Part shown: one piece after another, positions 9,207 to 17,906 of the stretch | Layout: each line of letters starts with the position of its first letter | Position numbering within the stretch: the stretch's first letter is position 1 | From: Aeromicrobium sp. Sec7.5 | Lineage (GTDB): Bacteria > Actinomycetota > Actinomycetes > Propionibacteriales > Nocardioidaceae | Direction: 5' to 3' | Assembly (NCBI RefSeq): GCF_036867135.1 | Contig: NZ_JBAJIJ010000001.1 | Span: 1,302,001 to 1,366,000, forward strand | DNA: 64,000 nt | The notes under the pieces: model-generated | The model's input: only the letters and a program-made list of their open reading frames with translations | Database searches by the model: none | What the model was told of the DNA's origin: nothing | Made by a program: the position numbers and the translations under genes

Positions 9207-9221
9207 GCCGGAATTTCCGGC
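9207..9221. promoter_or_regulatory. 15-bp palindrome between ptrB and sigma gene
   Basis: GCCGGAA-A-TTCCGGC has 7-bp arms around one central base and lies 10 nt after the ptrB stop and 80 nt before the sigma-factor ATG. It could be a short terminator stem or an operator for the sigma gene. Confidence 0.4.
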
Positions 9222-9231
9222 GTGTCGCGGC

Positions 9232-11409
9232 TCACCCCGACACCTCGGGGTTGCCGGAGCCCGGGGCTGCGGTGTCGATGATCCAGGCGAGCTCGAAGGC
9301 CCGCTCGCGCCAGGAGTCGTAGCGCCCGCTGACGCCGCCGTGACCGGCGTGCATCTCGGTCTTCAACAGGATCGGCGCGGCACCGGTGGTGGTGGCCCGC
9401 AGGCGGGCGACCCACTTGGCCGGCTCGACGACGCTGACGCGTGTGTCGTGCAGGCTCGTGACGGCGAGGATCGCCGGGTAGGGGCGAGCCTGCACGTTCT
9501 CGTACGGCGTGTACGACTTCATGTAGGCGTAGACCTCGGGGTCGTGCAGCGGGTCACCCCACTCGTCCCACTCGATCACCGTGAGCGGCATCGACGGATC
9601 CAGGATCGTCGTCAGGGCGTCGACGAACGGCACGGCCGCCAGCACGCCGCGGAACGCCTCGGGCGCGAGGTTGGTCACGGCGCCCATCAGGAGACCGCCG
9701 GCGCTCCCGCCCTCGGCCACGAGGCGCTCGTGGCTGGTCCAGCCCTCGGCGACGAGATGGTGGGCCGCGGCCACGAAGTCGGTGAACGAGTTTCGCTTGT
9801 GGTCGAGCTTGCCGTCGTCGTACCAGGACCGGCCCATCTCGCCCCCGCCCCGGACGTGCGCCACGGCGAACACGAAGCCCCGGTCGAGCAGGGACAGGCG
9901 CGCGACGGACATGCCGGGGTCGATGCTGATCTCGTACGCGCCGTACCCGTAGAGCAGGGCCGGCGCGGTGCTGTCGCGGGGCATGTCGGCCCGCGCCACG
10001 ATCGAGACCGGCACGAGGGTGCCGTCGTCGGCCGTGGCCCACGAGCGGTGCTGGACGTAGTCAGCCGGGTCGTACCCCCCGAGGACCTCGGCCTGCTTGC
10101 GCAGCACCGTCTCGAACGTGTCCGGGTCGAGGTCGAGGACCGACGCCGGCGTGATGAACGAGCCCACGCCGATCCGCACGAGCGGCTGGTCCCACTCGGC
10201 GTTGGCGCCGAGCCCCACGGAGAACAGCTCTTCGTCGAAGGGGACCTCGCGGAGCGGTCCGAACCCGCCGGTGTGGTCGGCGTCGATCGACAGGACGCCG
10301 ATACGGGTGAGCGCGGCGCGGCGGTAGGAGACGAAGAGGTGACGGGCGAAGACGTCGACGTCCTCGAGCCGGAGGTCCGGCTGGGCGGGGACGACGACCC
10401 GCCCGTCGCGGGCCGACGCCAGGGGCGTCATGAGGACCGGCTGGAGATCGGTCGCGACGAGCTCGAAGTCGGGTGCACCGTCGTTGTGCAGTACGAGCAG
10501 CACGTCGGTCTCGCCCACGACGGCGTGCTCGATGGAGTACTCGATGCCCGTGCGGCGCTCGAGGACGACGCGGAACTCGCCCTCGGGGTCGTCGGCCGGG
10601 AGCAGTCGTGACTCGCTCGTGATCTTCGAGGAGGCGCCGATCACGAGGTACTTCTCCGACTGGGTGCGTCCGATGCCGGTGAAGAAGCGCTCGTCGGTCT
10701 CCTCGTGGACCAGCACGTCGTCGCTGACCGGGGTTCCGAGGCGGTGCCGCCAGACCCGGTGGGGACGCCAGGCGTCGTCGACCGTGGAGTAGAAGACGTG
10801 GGTCCCGCCGGCGGACCACGTGGCACCCCCGCTCGTGCCGGGGATCTCGTCGGCCAGCTCCTCGCCGGTGCGCAGGTCCTTGAAGCGGATCGTGTAGCGC
10901 TCGTCGCCGGTCGTGTCGGTCGAGTACGCCAGCACCGTGTCGTCGTCGGTCAGGCTGAAGGCGCCGAGGGAGAAGAACTCGTGCCCCTCGGCCAGCAGGT
11001 TGGAGTCCAGGAGCACCTGCTCGCCGGGGGCTCCAGAGCCGTCCGACGACGAGCCAGCCTCGATCTCCGGCGGGTCCCAGTCGTCCGGGGTGGCCGGCAG
11101 GCGGCTGCGGATCGCGTACGACAGACCCTCGACCGTGCGACTGAAGTACCACCACTGGCCGTGGCGGACCGGCACGGAGAGGTCGGTCTCGCGGGTGCGG
11201 GCCTTGATCTCGCCGAAGATCGTCTCGCGCAGGCCCGCCAGGTGCGAGGTGCGCGCGTCGGTGTGGGCGTTCTCGGCCTCGAGCAGGGCCAGCACGTCGG
11301 GGTCCTCGACGTCGCGGAGCCACTCGTACTCGTCGACGAACTCGTCGCCGTGAAAGCGGCGGACGGTCGGACGGACGTCGGCGACGGGCGCGTCGGGTGT
11401 ACCGGTCAT
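9232..11409 (-). CDS. ptrB: S9 family serine oligopeptidase (oligopeptidase B / PtrB)
   Basis: This 725-residue protein has an N-terminal beta-propeller region (about 70-420) and a C-terminal alpha/beta-hydrolase domain. The catalytic residues are visible as the serine in AEGGSAGGLLMG, the aspartate in LAVTSLHDTRV and the histidine in EMHAGHGG. It cleaves short peptides after basic residues (oligopeptidase B) in the cytoplasm; exact specificity is inferred from the family. Its ATG overlaps the dinB stop as ATGA, so translation is coupled to the polymerase gene, an unusual pairing. Confidence 0.93.
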   Translation of the reverse strand: MTGTPDAPVADVRPTVRRFHGDEFVDEYEWLRDVEDPDVLALLEAENAHTDARTSHLAGLRETIFGEIKARTRETDLSVPVRHGQWWYFSRTVEGLSYAIRSRLPATPDDWDPPEIEAGSSSDGSGAPGEQVLLDSNLLAEGHEFFSLGAFSLTDDDTVLAYSTDTTGDERYTIRFKDLRTGEELADEIPGTSGGATWSAGGTHVFYSTVDDAWRPHRVWRHRLGTPVSDDVLVHEETDERFFTGIGRTQSEKYLVIGASSKITSESRLLPADDPEGEFRVVLERRTGIEYSIEHAVVGETDVLLVLHNDGAPDFELVATDLQPVLMTPLASARDGRVVVPAQPDLRLEDVDVFARHLFVSYRRAALTRIGVLSIDADHTGGFGPLREVPFDEELFSVGLGANAEWDQPLVRIGVGSFITPASVLDLDPDTFETVLRKQAEVLGGYDPADYVQHRSWATADDGTLVPVSIVARADMPRDSTAPALLYGYGAYEISIDPGMSVARLSLLDRGFVFAVAHVRGGGEMGRSWYDDGKLDHKRNSFTDFVAAAHHLVAEGWTSHERLVAEGGSAGGLLMGAVTNLAPEAFRGVLAAVPFVDALTTILDPSMPLTVIEWDEWGDPLHDPEVYAYMKSYTPYENVQARPYPAILAVTSLHDTRVSVVEPAKWVARLRATTTGAAPILLKTEMHAGHGGVSGRYDSWRERAFELAWIIDTAAPGSGNPEVSG

Positions 11410-12716
11410 GGCTCGACGCTACTGACGAACGCCCGAGCTGACAGGGCCGGGTCGTCGGCCGCGAAGGTCTTGACCGGGCCCAGGGGGGACTCGCGTGTCT
11501 CGAACCGCACGGTGACGCGGCCGAGGCCGGATCCCCAGACCCAACCGTCCCCGTGCTCGACGTGGGTCACGTCCTCGCCCGGGGTCCAGCCGCGTCGTTG
11601 CCGCCGCTCGACGCGCGAGGGCAACGGCCCCAGCTCCTCCTCGGGCTCAGGGTCGGTGAACAGGTCGTCCTGCACCCAGTCGGCCATTCCGCTGACGCCC
11701 ACCCCGAGCAGGCGCAGCCCGCCGCCGAGGTCCTCGGCGTCCAGCAGGCGGCGGGCCGTCTCGGCGAGCACGCGGCCGTTGTCGGTGGGGCCGCTCAGGG
11801 TCGAGGAGCGGGTGTGCGTCTCGAAGTCGTGGTAGCGGACCTTCAGGGTCACGGTCCGGCCGGACAGGCCGCTCTTGCGCAGGCGCTGCGCGACCCGGCG
11901 GGCCATCTGCTCGGCGATCTCGCTCAGGTGAGTGCGGTCGACGAGATTGGTCTCGAAGGTGTCCTCGACACTCACCGACTTGGTCTCGCGGGTCGCGTCG
12001 ACCGGGCGGTCGTCGTCCGCGCGTGCCAAGCGGTACAGCGACTCCGCCGACGACTGGCCCAGGTGGGCGCCGAGGTCGTCGACCGAGAATCGCCGGAGGT
12101 CCTCCACCGTGGCGACACCGAGGCGGCGCAGGCGCTCGGCCGTCGCGGGGCCGACACCCGGGATCGCGGTGGCCTGCATGGGTCCGAGCACGTCGGCCTC
12201 GGTGCCGGGCTGCACCACGAAGGCGCCGTCGGGCTTGTTGATCTCGCTGGCGATCTTGGCCATGAGCTTGCTGGACGCGACCCCCACCGACGCCGTGAGT
12301 CCGTGCGTCAACCGCGTCACGTCGGCCCGGAGCACCCCGACCAGGTCGTCGACCCGGTCGGGATCGAAGTCCTCGCCCGCAGCGAGGTCGACGAAGGCCT
12401 CGTCGAGCGAGAGCGGCTGCACGACGGGGGAGAGCTCACGGAGCCGAGCCATCACGATGCCGCTCGCCTCGCGGTAGGCGTCGAAACGTCCCCCCAGGAA
12501 CGCCGCCTGCGGGCAGCGGGCGCGGGCCTCGGCAGCGCTCATGGCCGATCGCACACCGAACCTGCGCGCCTCGTACGACGCCGTTGCGACGACGCCGCGC
12601 GCCCCCACGCCGCCGACGACCACGGGCTTGCCGCGCAGCGAGGGCTTGTCGCGCTGCTCCACCGAGGCGAAGAAGGCATCGAGGTCCAGGTGGAGGATCG
12701 ACGCCGTGGACCGCAT
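11406..12716 (-). CDS. dinB: DNA polymerase IV (Y-family translesion polymerase)
   Basis: The 436-residue protein begins with ILHLDLDAFFASVEQRDKP (first catalytic aspartates), followed by VVATASYEARRFGV, LSLDEAFVDL (the catalytic DE pair), the thumb HhH GVGPATAERLRRLGV and a little-finger domain. It copies damaged DNA. The end has a short extra segment (DDLFTDPEPEEELGPL and onward). The ATG at 12716 lies 6 nt after CACAAT, so the transcript may be leaderless. No LexA box (TCGAAC-N4-GTTCGA) is visible upstream. The gene overlaps ptrB by 4 nt and is divergent from the DUF4192 gene over 90 bp. Confidence 0.95.
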   Translation of the reverse strand: MRSTASILHLDLDAFFASVEQRDKPSLRGKPVVVGGVGARGVVATASYEARRFGVRSAMSAAEARARCPQAAFLGGRFDAYREASGIVMARLRELSPVVQPLSLDEAFVDLAAGEDFDPDRVDDLVGVLRADVTRLTHGLTASVGVASSKLMAKIASEINKPDGAFVVQPGTEADVLGPMQATAIPGVGPATAERLRRLGVATVEDLRRFSVDDLGAHLGQSSAESLYRLARADDDRPVDATRETKSVSVEDTFETNLVDRTHLSEIAEQMARRVAQRLRKSGLSGRTVTLKVRYHDFETHTRSSTLSGPTDNGRVLAETARRLLDAEDLGGGLRLLGVGVSGMADWVQDDLFTDPEPEEELGPLPSRVERRQRRGWTPGEDVTHVEHGDGWVWGSGLGRVTVRFETRESPLGPVKTFAADDPALSARAFVSSVEP

Positions 12717-12731
12717 CGGTCCATTGTGGCC

Positions 12732-12756
12732 GTCCACAGCCCTCCGGGATCCACAG
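12732..12756 (+). promoter_or_regulatory. Paired GTCCACAG / ATCCACAG direct repeat upstream of DUF4192 gene
   Basis: Two TCCACAG copies (12733-12739 and 12750-12756) are 17 bp apart on the strand of the DUF4192 gene, with 50 nt from the end of the second copy to its ATG. The same layout is found at 52652-52676 and, on the other strand, at 57685-57709. Confidence 0.55.
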
Positions 12757-12806
12757 GTCGTCGGACCGGGCTTCGCTCGAGCCATGAACCGGCGCAGCGT
12801 GGAGCC

Positions 12807-13892
12807 ATGAGCAGACGCCGCCGCACTCGACCGACCACCCGACCCACCGCCGGCCCCGACCAGCCCGAGTCCGTCTTCACCGCCCACGACGTCGGCGACG
12901 TGCTCGCCGCCGTGCCGACCCTGTTCGGCTTCCGCCCCGCCGAGTCGTTCATCGCGATCGCGACCTACGGCCCGCGGTGCCGCTTCGGGTTCTCCCTGCG
13001 GCTCGACCTGCCGGACCTCGACCTGGCCGGCACCGTGGCCGACGTCGCGGTGCACCACCTGCGACGGCAGGGGGCCGACGGGGCGATCCTGCTGGCGCTC
13101 TCGGAGGACCACGAGCGGGCCGAGGCGGTCGTCCGGGCCGGCCTCCAGCGACTCGAGCCCGACATCACCCCGGTCGTGATCGCCTGGGCCGATGGTCGCC
13201 GGTACTGGCAGCCCCTGCCGGGGTTCCCTCGCCAGGGAATCGGTTACGAGGCTCCGGCCCACCACGAGGCCGTGGTCCGGGCCGTCGCCGCCGGTCAGGA
13301 GATCCTCGCGGGTCGCGACGACCTCGTGGCGCGGTTCGCGCGGTGCTCGGGGGCGGTCCTCGACCGCATGGCGGACGTCACGGAGGGCGAGCTCGACCGG
13401 GTCCTGCAGCTGTTCGGTGGGAGCCTGACCGACTCGGCTCTCGTGGGCGTGGCCGTGGGCGAGCTGGATGTCGTGCTCGACCGGGCGCTGAACGAGCAGG
13501 AGCGGCTGTCCGACGTCGAGGTCGCGCTGGTGTCGGTGTGGGGCGCGTCGGTCCTGGTCCGCGACGAGCTGATGTCGCGGATCAACCGTGACACCGCCCG
13601 CGACTGGCTCCGGGTGCTGACCGACGTCTCCGGCCGTGTGGTCCCTCCGTTCGAGCCGTCGGTCCTGTGCCTCGCCGGGTTCGCGGCCTACATGACCGGC
13701 GACGGGGCCCAGGCCGTCATCGCGCTGGAACGGTCTCTCGCGGCCGATCCGGAGCACGTGCTGAGCCAGCTCCTGATGCAGTTGATCCAGGGTGGGGTCT
13801 CCCCGGAGCAGTACGAGGCGATGGGGGAGATGACGATCGTGGAGGCCCAGCGGGCCGAGGCGCTCGCTCGCCAGCGGGAGCGTTCCGCCTGA
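12807..13892 (+). CDS. DUF4192 domain-containing protein
   Basis: The 361-residue protein contains the actinobacterial DUF4192 core starting at FTAHDVGDVLAAVPTLFGF and PAESFIAIA, then a helical C-terminal half that ends in repeats of E/Q/R. No catalytic motif or membrane segment is visible, so it is probably cytoplasmic and its biochemical role is unknown. It is divergent from dinB. The ATG at 12807 has a close GGAG, 3 nt away, and a CAGCGT hexamer 6 nt upstream, so a leaderless start is equally possible. The paired TCCACAG repeat lies 50 nt upstream. Confidence 0.85.
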   Translation: MSRRRRTRPTTRPTAGPDQPESVFTAHDVGDVLAAVPTLFGFRPAESFIAIATYGPRCRFGFSLRLDLPDLDLAGTVADVAVHHLRRQGADGAILLALSEDHERAEAVVRAGLQRLEPDITPVVIAWADGRRYWQPLPGFPRQGIGYEAPAHHEAVVRAVAAGQEILAGRDDLVARFARCSGAVLDRMADVTEGELDRVLQLFGGSLTDSALVGVAVGELDVVLDRALNEQERLSDVEVALVSVWGASVLVRDELMSRINRDTARDWLRVLTDVSGRVVPPFEPSVLCLAGFAAYMTGDGAQAVIALERSLAADPEHVLSQLLMQLIQGGVSPEQYEAMGEMTIVEAQRAEALARQRERSA

Positions 13893-13912
13893 CCCCGCCC
13901 TACGCTGTCGCC

Positions 13913-15385
13913 ATGGGGCAGGACGTCGATCACCAGGAGTTCACCGGCGAGGACCGTCGGCGCTATCGCGCCAAGGTGCGTCGCTGTCTCGACGTGCTGG
14001 CTCGCATGCTGACCGACCGCGACTTCTCGGTCGGCGAGCCGCTGGTGGGCGTCGAGATCGAGTTCAATCTCGCGGATGCCTCCGGCGACGCCGCGATGAC
14101 GAGCGCCGAGGCGCTCGCGGCCATCGCCGACGAGGACTTCCAGACCGAGCTCGGCCGCTACAACATCGAGATCAACGTGGCACCCCGTCCGATCTCCGGC
14201 GCGGGACTCCTGGAGCTCGAGACGATGGTGCGCGACGACCTCAACGAGGCCGAGCGCAAGGCGGCTGCCACCGGTTCGGGGCTCGTGATGGTCGGCATCC
14301 TGCCGACGGTGCGCGAGGAGCACTTCGCCCGCGAGGCGATCGCCCCAGATCCGCGCTACAGCCTGCTGAGTGACCAGATCCTGGCGGCGCGGGGCGAGGA
14401 CATCGAGATCCTGATCGATGGCGTCGACCGGCTCGAGCTGCGCACCGACACGATCATGCCGGAGGCGGCCTGTACGAGCACCCAGCTCCACCTGCAGGTC
14501 GAGCCCGACCGCTTCGCCGCGGTCTGGAACGCCGCCCAGGTCATCGCCGGGGTCCAGGTCGCGGTCGCGGCCAACTCGCCGTTCCTGCTCGGGCACCGGC
14601 TCTGGCACGAGACCCGTGTCCCGTTGTTCGAGCAGTCCACCGACACCCGCAGTGACGAGCTGAAGGCCCAGGGCGTCCGTCCACGGGTCTTCTTCGGTGA
14701 CCGGTGGATCACGTCGGTCTTCGACCTGTTCGAGGAGAACGTGCGGTACTTCCCGGCCCTGCTGCCGATCGTCGAGGACGAGGATCCCGCCGAGGTCATG
14801 GCCGCGGGTGGCGTCCCAGAGCTGGCCGAGCTCCGCCTGCACAACGGCACCGTCTATCGCTGGAACCGCCCCATCTACGACGTGGTCGACGGCGCGCCGC
14901 ACCTGCGGGTCGAGAACCGGCTCCTGCCCGCGGGCCCCACCGTGATCGACACCGTGGCCAACGCGGCCCTGTTCTACGGACTCGTCGCCGCGATGTCGGC
15001 CGCCGACCGTCCGGTGTGGTCGCGCATGCCGTTCTCGGTCGCGACCGACAACTTCTACGCCGGCGCGCGACGTGGCATCGAGGCCGAGCAGCGGTGGCCG
15101 GGCCTCGGCACGGTCCCGGTCCGCGACCTGGTGCTGCACCACCTCCTACCGGTCGCGGCTGCCGGACTCGACCAGCTCGGCGTGTCCACCGAGGCGCGCG
15201 ACCGGTACCTCGGCGTCATCGAGCGCCGCTGCGCCCTCGGTGCCAACGGGGCGACCTGGCAGATCGACGCGGCCGAGTCGTTCGACCGTTCCGGGGATCC
15301 CGAGGGTGCGATGCGCCGACTCGTCGTGGCCTACCGGGAGCACATGCACGGGGGAGAACCCGTCCACACCTGGCCGGTTCCCTGA
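13913..15385 (+). CDS. Glutamate--cysteine ligase family protein (GCS2-like)
   Basis: The 490-residue protein has the GCS2/ATP-grasp-like glutamate-cysteine ligase features: VGVEIEFN near the N-terminus, YNIEINVAPRP, a metal-site TSTQLHLQV and HLRVENRLLPAGPT. Family members join glutamate to cysteine or a related amine; in actinobacteria this family includes relatives of mycothiol- and ergothioneine-organism enzymes whose true substrate is often unknown. A TACGCT hexamer (13901-13906) lies 6 nt before the ATG, a leaderless candidate. The gene stands alone between DUF4192 and the principal sigma factor. Confidence 0.82.
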   Translation: MGQDVDHQEFTGEDRRRYRAKVRRCLDVLARMLTDRDFSVGEPLVGVEIEFNLADASGDAAMTSAEALAAIADEDFQTELGRYNIEINVAPRPISGAGLLELETMVRDDLNEAERKAAATGSGLVMVGILPTVREEHFAREAIAPDPRYSLLSDQILAARGEDIEILIDGVDRLELRTDTIMPEAACTSTQLHLQVEPDRFAAVWNAAQVIAGVQVAVAANSPFLLGHRLWHETRVPLFEQSTDTRSDELKAQGVRPRVFFGDRWITSVFDLFEENVRYFPALLPIVEDEDPAEVMAAGGVPELAELRLHNGTVYRWNRPIYDVVDGAPHLRVENRLLPAGPTVIDTVANAALFYGLVAAMSAADRPVWSRMPFSVATDNFYAGARRGIEAEQRWPGLGTVPVRDLVLHHLLPVAAAGLDQLGVSTEARDRYLGVIERRCALGANGATWQIDAAESFDRSGDPEGAMRRLVVAYREHMHGGEPVHTWPVP

Positions 15386-15411
15386 CCCCGAGCAGAACCT
15401 GCCGTGTCGGG

Positions 15412-15441
15412 TTCAACGTGTTTGCCGAGGCATGGCAGACT
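15412..15441 (+). promoter_or_regulatory. Probable promoter of principal sigma-factor gene
   Basis: TTCAAC (15412-15417), an 18-bp spacer and CAGACT (15436-15441) precede the sigma gene by about 60 nt. The spacing matches the candidate rpsA and rpsP promoters. Confidence 0.4.
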
Positions 15442-15502
15442 GTCCCCAGAGGTTGACCAGAGGTCTCCTTGTCGCGCCCTTGAACCGTTCGAGAGGTGAA
15501 AC

Positions 15503-16966
15503 ATGCCGGTGAATCCAGCTGCTTCTGCCGTCAAGACGGTGGGTCGACTCATTCCCAAGACGCTCAAGGACGCCGCCGCTGCGGCCACCTCCGGAGGCCA
15601 CGACCACGTCGACGGCCCCGACCCTGTCCCGTCCCGTTCGACCCCGGAAGACACTGTGACGAAATCCTCCTCCGCCTCGACGAAGGCTCCCGCCAGCAAG
15701 GCGCCCGCCAAGAAGGCCCCCGCGGCCAAGAAGGCGCCTGCGGCCAAGAAGGCCCCTGCGGCCAAGAAGGCGCCGGCCAAGAAGGCCCCCGCCGCCAAGA
15801 AGGCCCCGGCGAAGAAGGCGGCGTCGACCAAGCAGGAGATCAACGTCGAGATCACCGACAGCGAGGTCGTGGTCGAGGTCGGCGAGCCGGTCGCGGTCGA
15901 CGAGAACGGCAAGAAGATCCTGCCGGACATCCCTGACGACCAGTTCGTCAAGGACGTCAAGAACGATCCGACCATCAAGGAGGACGAGCAGTCCGCCTTC
16001 ACGCTGAGCGCGGCCGACGAGTCCGACGAGCCGGTCCAGCAGGTCATGGTCGCCGGTGCCACCGCCGATCCGGTCAAGGACTACCTGAAGCAGATCGGCA
16101 AGGTCTCGCTGCTGACCGCCGGCGAAGAGGTCGAGCTCGCCAAGCGCATCGAGGCCGGCCTGTTCTCCGAGGAGAAGCTCGCCGCCGGCGGCCGCATCTC
16201 CGAGAAGGTGCGTGAGGAGCTCGAGTGGATCGTCGTCGACGGTCGCCGCGCGAAGAACCACCTGCTGGAGGCCAACCTGCGCCTCGTCGTCTCGCTGGCC
16301 AAGCGGTACACCGGTCGCGGCATGCTGTTCCTGGACCTGATCCAGGAGGGCAACCTCGGTCTGATCCGCGCCGTCGAGAAGTTCGACTACACCAAGGGCT
16401 TCAAGTTCTCGACCTACGCCACGTGGTGGATCCGTCAGGCCATCACCCGCGCCATGGCCGACCAGGCCCGCACGATCCGCATCCCGGTGCACATGGTCGA
16501 GGTCATCAACAAGCTCGCCCGCGTCCAGCGGCAGATGCTCCAGGACCTGGGCCGCGAGCCCACGCCCGAGGAGCTCGCCAAGGAGCTGGACATGACGCCC
16601 GAGAAGGTCGTCGAGGTCCAGAAGTACGGACGCGAGCCGATCTCGCTGCACACCCCGCTCGGCGAGGACGGCGACAGTGAGTTCGGCGACCTGATCGAGG
16701 ACTCCGAGGCCATCGTGCCGGCCGACGCGGTCTCGTTCACGCTGCTCCAGGAGCAGCTGCACGCGGTCCTCGACACGCTCAGCGAGCGCGAGTCCGGTGT
16801 CGTCTCGATGCGCTTCGGCCTGACCGACGGCCAGCCGAAGACCCTCGACGAGATCGGCAAGGTCTACGGCGTCACGCGTGAGCGGATCCGTCAGATCGAG
16901 TCCAAGACCATGAGCAAGCTGCGGCACCCGTCGCGTTCGCAGGTCCTGCGCGACTACCTCGACTGA
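15503..16966 (+). CDS. sigA: Principal RNA polymerase sigma factor (SigA/HrdB/RpoD)
   Basis: The 487-residue protein has all conserved sigma-70 regions: [16 protein letters not shown] (1.2), [16 protein letters not shown] and [19 protein letters not shown] with [17 protein letters not shown] (2), region 3, and [20 protein letters not shown] (4.2). An N-terminal extension holds a lysine/alanine/proline repeat, AKKAP units at about residues 61-107, followed by an acidic stretch. AGAGGTGA precedes the ATG at 15503. A GTG at 15656 (residue 52) is a possible alternative start that keeps the repeat. The gene ends in a perfect 18-bp stem terminator. In Streptomyces hrdB is likewise followed closely by parE. 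Confidence 0.97.
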   Translation: MPVNPAASAVKTVGRLIPKTLKDAAAAATSGGHDHVDGPDPVPSRSTPEDTVTKSSSASTKAPASKAPAKKAPAAKKAPAAKKAPAAKKAPAKKAPAAKKAPAKKAASTKQEINVEITDSEVVVEVGEPVAVDENGKKILPDIPDDQFVKDVKNDPTIKEDEQSAFTLSAADESDEPVQQVMVAGATADPVKDYLKQIGKVSLLTAGEEVELAKRIEAGLFSEEKLAAGGRISEKVREELEWIVVDGRRAKNHLLEANLRLVVSLAKRYTGRGMLFLDLIQEGNLGLIRAVEKFDYTKGFKFSTYATWWIRQAITRAMADQARTIRIPVHMVEVINKLARVQRQMLQDLGREPTPEELAKELDMTPEKVVEVQKYGREPISLHTPLGEDGDSEFGDLIEDSEAIVPADAVSFTLLQEQLHAVLDTLSERESGVVSMRFGLTDGQPKTLDEIGKVYGVTRERIRQIESKTMSKLRHPSRSQVLRDYLD

Positions 16967-16988
16967 GCCCACCGCTTCCAGCGTGCAC

Positions 16989-17025
16989 GACGAAGGCCCC
17001 GGTCCACTGGACCGGGGCCTTCGTC
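16989..17025. terminator. Perfect 18-bp stem terminator, bidirectional
   Basis: GACGAAGGCCCCGGTCCA, one base, then its exact reverse complement. It lies 22 nt after the sigma-factor stop and 25 nt after the stop of the convergent DUF6458 gene, so it can serve both. Confidence 0.88.
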
Positions 17026-17050
17026 ATGGGCGCGGCATTGCCGCGTCGGA

Positions 17051-17245
17051 TCAGTAGCGCGGCGGCGGCTCGTCGCGACCGCGACGCTGGCTGTTGAGGA
17101 TGAGCGAGAGCGCCAGGCCGATCGCACCGACGACGATCAGGATGTAGCCGATCATGGTGAGGTCGACCGCGTCGACCGCGTCGCGCACGGCGAACGCGAG
17201 AATGGCTCCTACGGCGAGCAGGAACAGGGATCCGCCGATCTGCAT
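17051..17245 (-). CDS. DUF6458 family small membrane protein
   Basis: The 64-residue protein starts MQIGGSLFLLAVGAILAFAV and has two hydrophobic helices (about 4-22 and 30-50) joined by a short loop, then a basic tail (SQRRGRDEPPPRY). This matches the DUF6458 two-helix actinobacterial membrane proteins of unknown function. GGAGG lies 5 nt before the ATG at 17245. It stands alone between two strong hairpins. Confidence 0.8.
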   Translation of the reverse strand: MQIGGSLFLLAVGAILAFAVRDAVDAVDLTMIGYILIVVGAIGLALSLILNSQRRGRDEPPPRY

Positions 17246-17377
17246 GGTGCCTCCAAGGTGTGGGGCCGCGGGGGGCGGCCGTGGGGTCGAACAGATCGAC
17301 CTTGGCACGGTGTGCCCGACCGCGCATGTCGACGAGCTCGGTGGCCCGTTGGTTCGCTCGTCCCTGTGGCGCCGAGA

Positions 17378-17417
17378 CGCCGAGTGCCCCGGACCAGGTG
17401 GTCCGGGGCACTCGGCG
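17378..17417. terminator. Perfect 19-bp stem terminator
   Basis: CGCCGAGTGCCCCGGACCA, 2 bp, then the exact reverse complement. It lies 22 nt past the stop of the minus-strand DUF7455 gene and insulates it from the DUF6458 gene. Confidence 0.88.
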
Positions 17418-17439
17418 TGCAAAGCCTTCGGGCGGGGGC

Positions 17440-17667
17440 TCAGGCCTCCGCGTCGGCGCCGGTCGCGGGCGTGGCCGCCAGCTGACCGGACTCGTCGTGG
17501 ATGGAGGCGGCGACGTCGCGCAGCTTGTCCTCGTACGCACGAGCGTGGTGGGCGCAGAACAACAGCTCGAGCCCGCTCGAGAGCTCGACGCGGACGTAGG
17601 CCTGCGCGCCGCAACGATCGCAGCGGTCGGTGGCGTTCAGCGCGGGGCGTTCAGCAAGTGCCGTCAC
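17440..17667 (-). CDS. DUF7455 small zinc-ribbon-like protein
   Basis: The 75-residue protein has CDRCGAQA (C16, C19) and FCAHHA (C38, H41), a CxxC...CxxH arrangement that could hold one zinc ion, in line with the actinobacterial DUF7455 family. The helical tail (HHARAYEDKLRDVAASI) follows the zinc site. Function is unknown. The GTG start at 17667 is the only in-frame start with family-like length. It is divergent from the parE-type gene, which is a conserved neighbour, with a 12-bp palindrome at 17751-17762 between them. Confidence 0.82.
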   Translation of the reverse strand: MTALAERPALNATDRCDRCGAQAYVRVELSSGLELLFCAHHARAYEDKLRDVAASIHDESGQLAATPATGADAEA

Positions 17668-17750
17668 GGTGACCTACTTTCCTTCGGGGGATTTTCGTGC
17701 TCTGTGCCATCAACATCATTTCACGGACTGGCATTCCGCGCGGGTGGTGG

Positions 17751-17762
17751 TGACGTACGTCA
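17751..17762. promoter_or_regulatory. 12-bp palindrome TGACGTACGTCA
   Basis: A perfect palindrome in the divergent interval between the DUF7455 gene and the parE-type gene. It is operator-like in place and symmetry, but no regulator is encoded next to it. Confidence 0.35.
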
Positions 17763-17906
17763 TTGATACTGCCTGAGGCGGACAACTTCACGGCAGCCAC
17801 GCGGTCCGCGTGTCACATCCACGTGACATCTTCGGGCCTCGATAGATTGGCGACAGCGCCGACCGCCCCGTGGACCGGCGCGCCCGCACGACCGAGGAGA
17901 TCTGCC

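Noticed and set aside
15479-15495. TTGAACCGTTCGAG as a LexA/SOS box before the sigma-factor gene
   Set aside because: The central spacer is one base instead of four and one arm has a mismatch. It does not fit TCGAAC-N4-GTTCGA.
15697-15832. Short regular repeats that could suggest a CRISPR-like array
   Set aside because: The repeats are codon-level (AAGAAGGCCCC-type) inside the sigma-factor frame, with no spacers and no cas genes.
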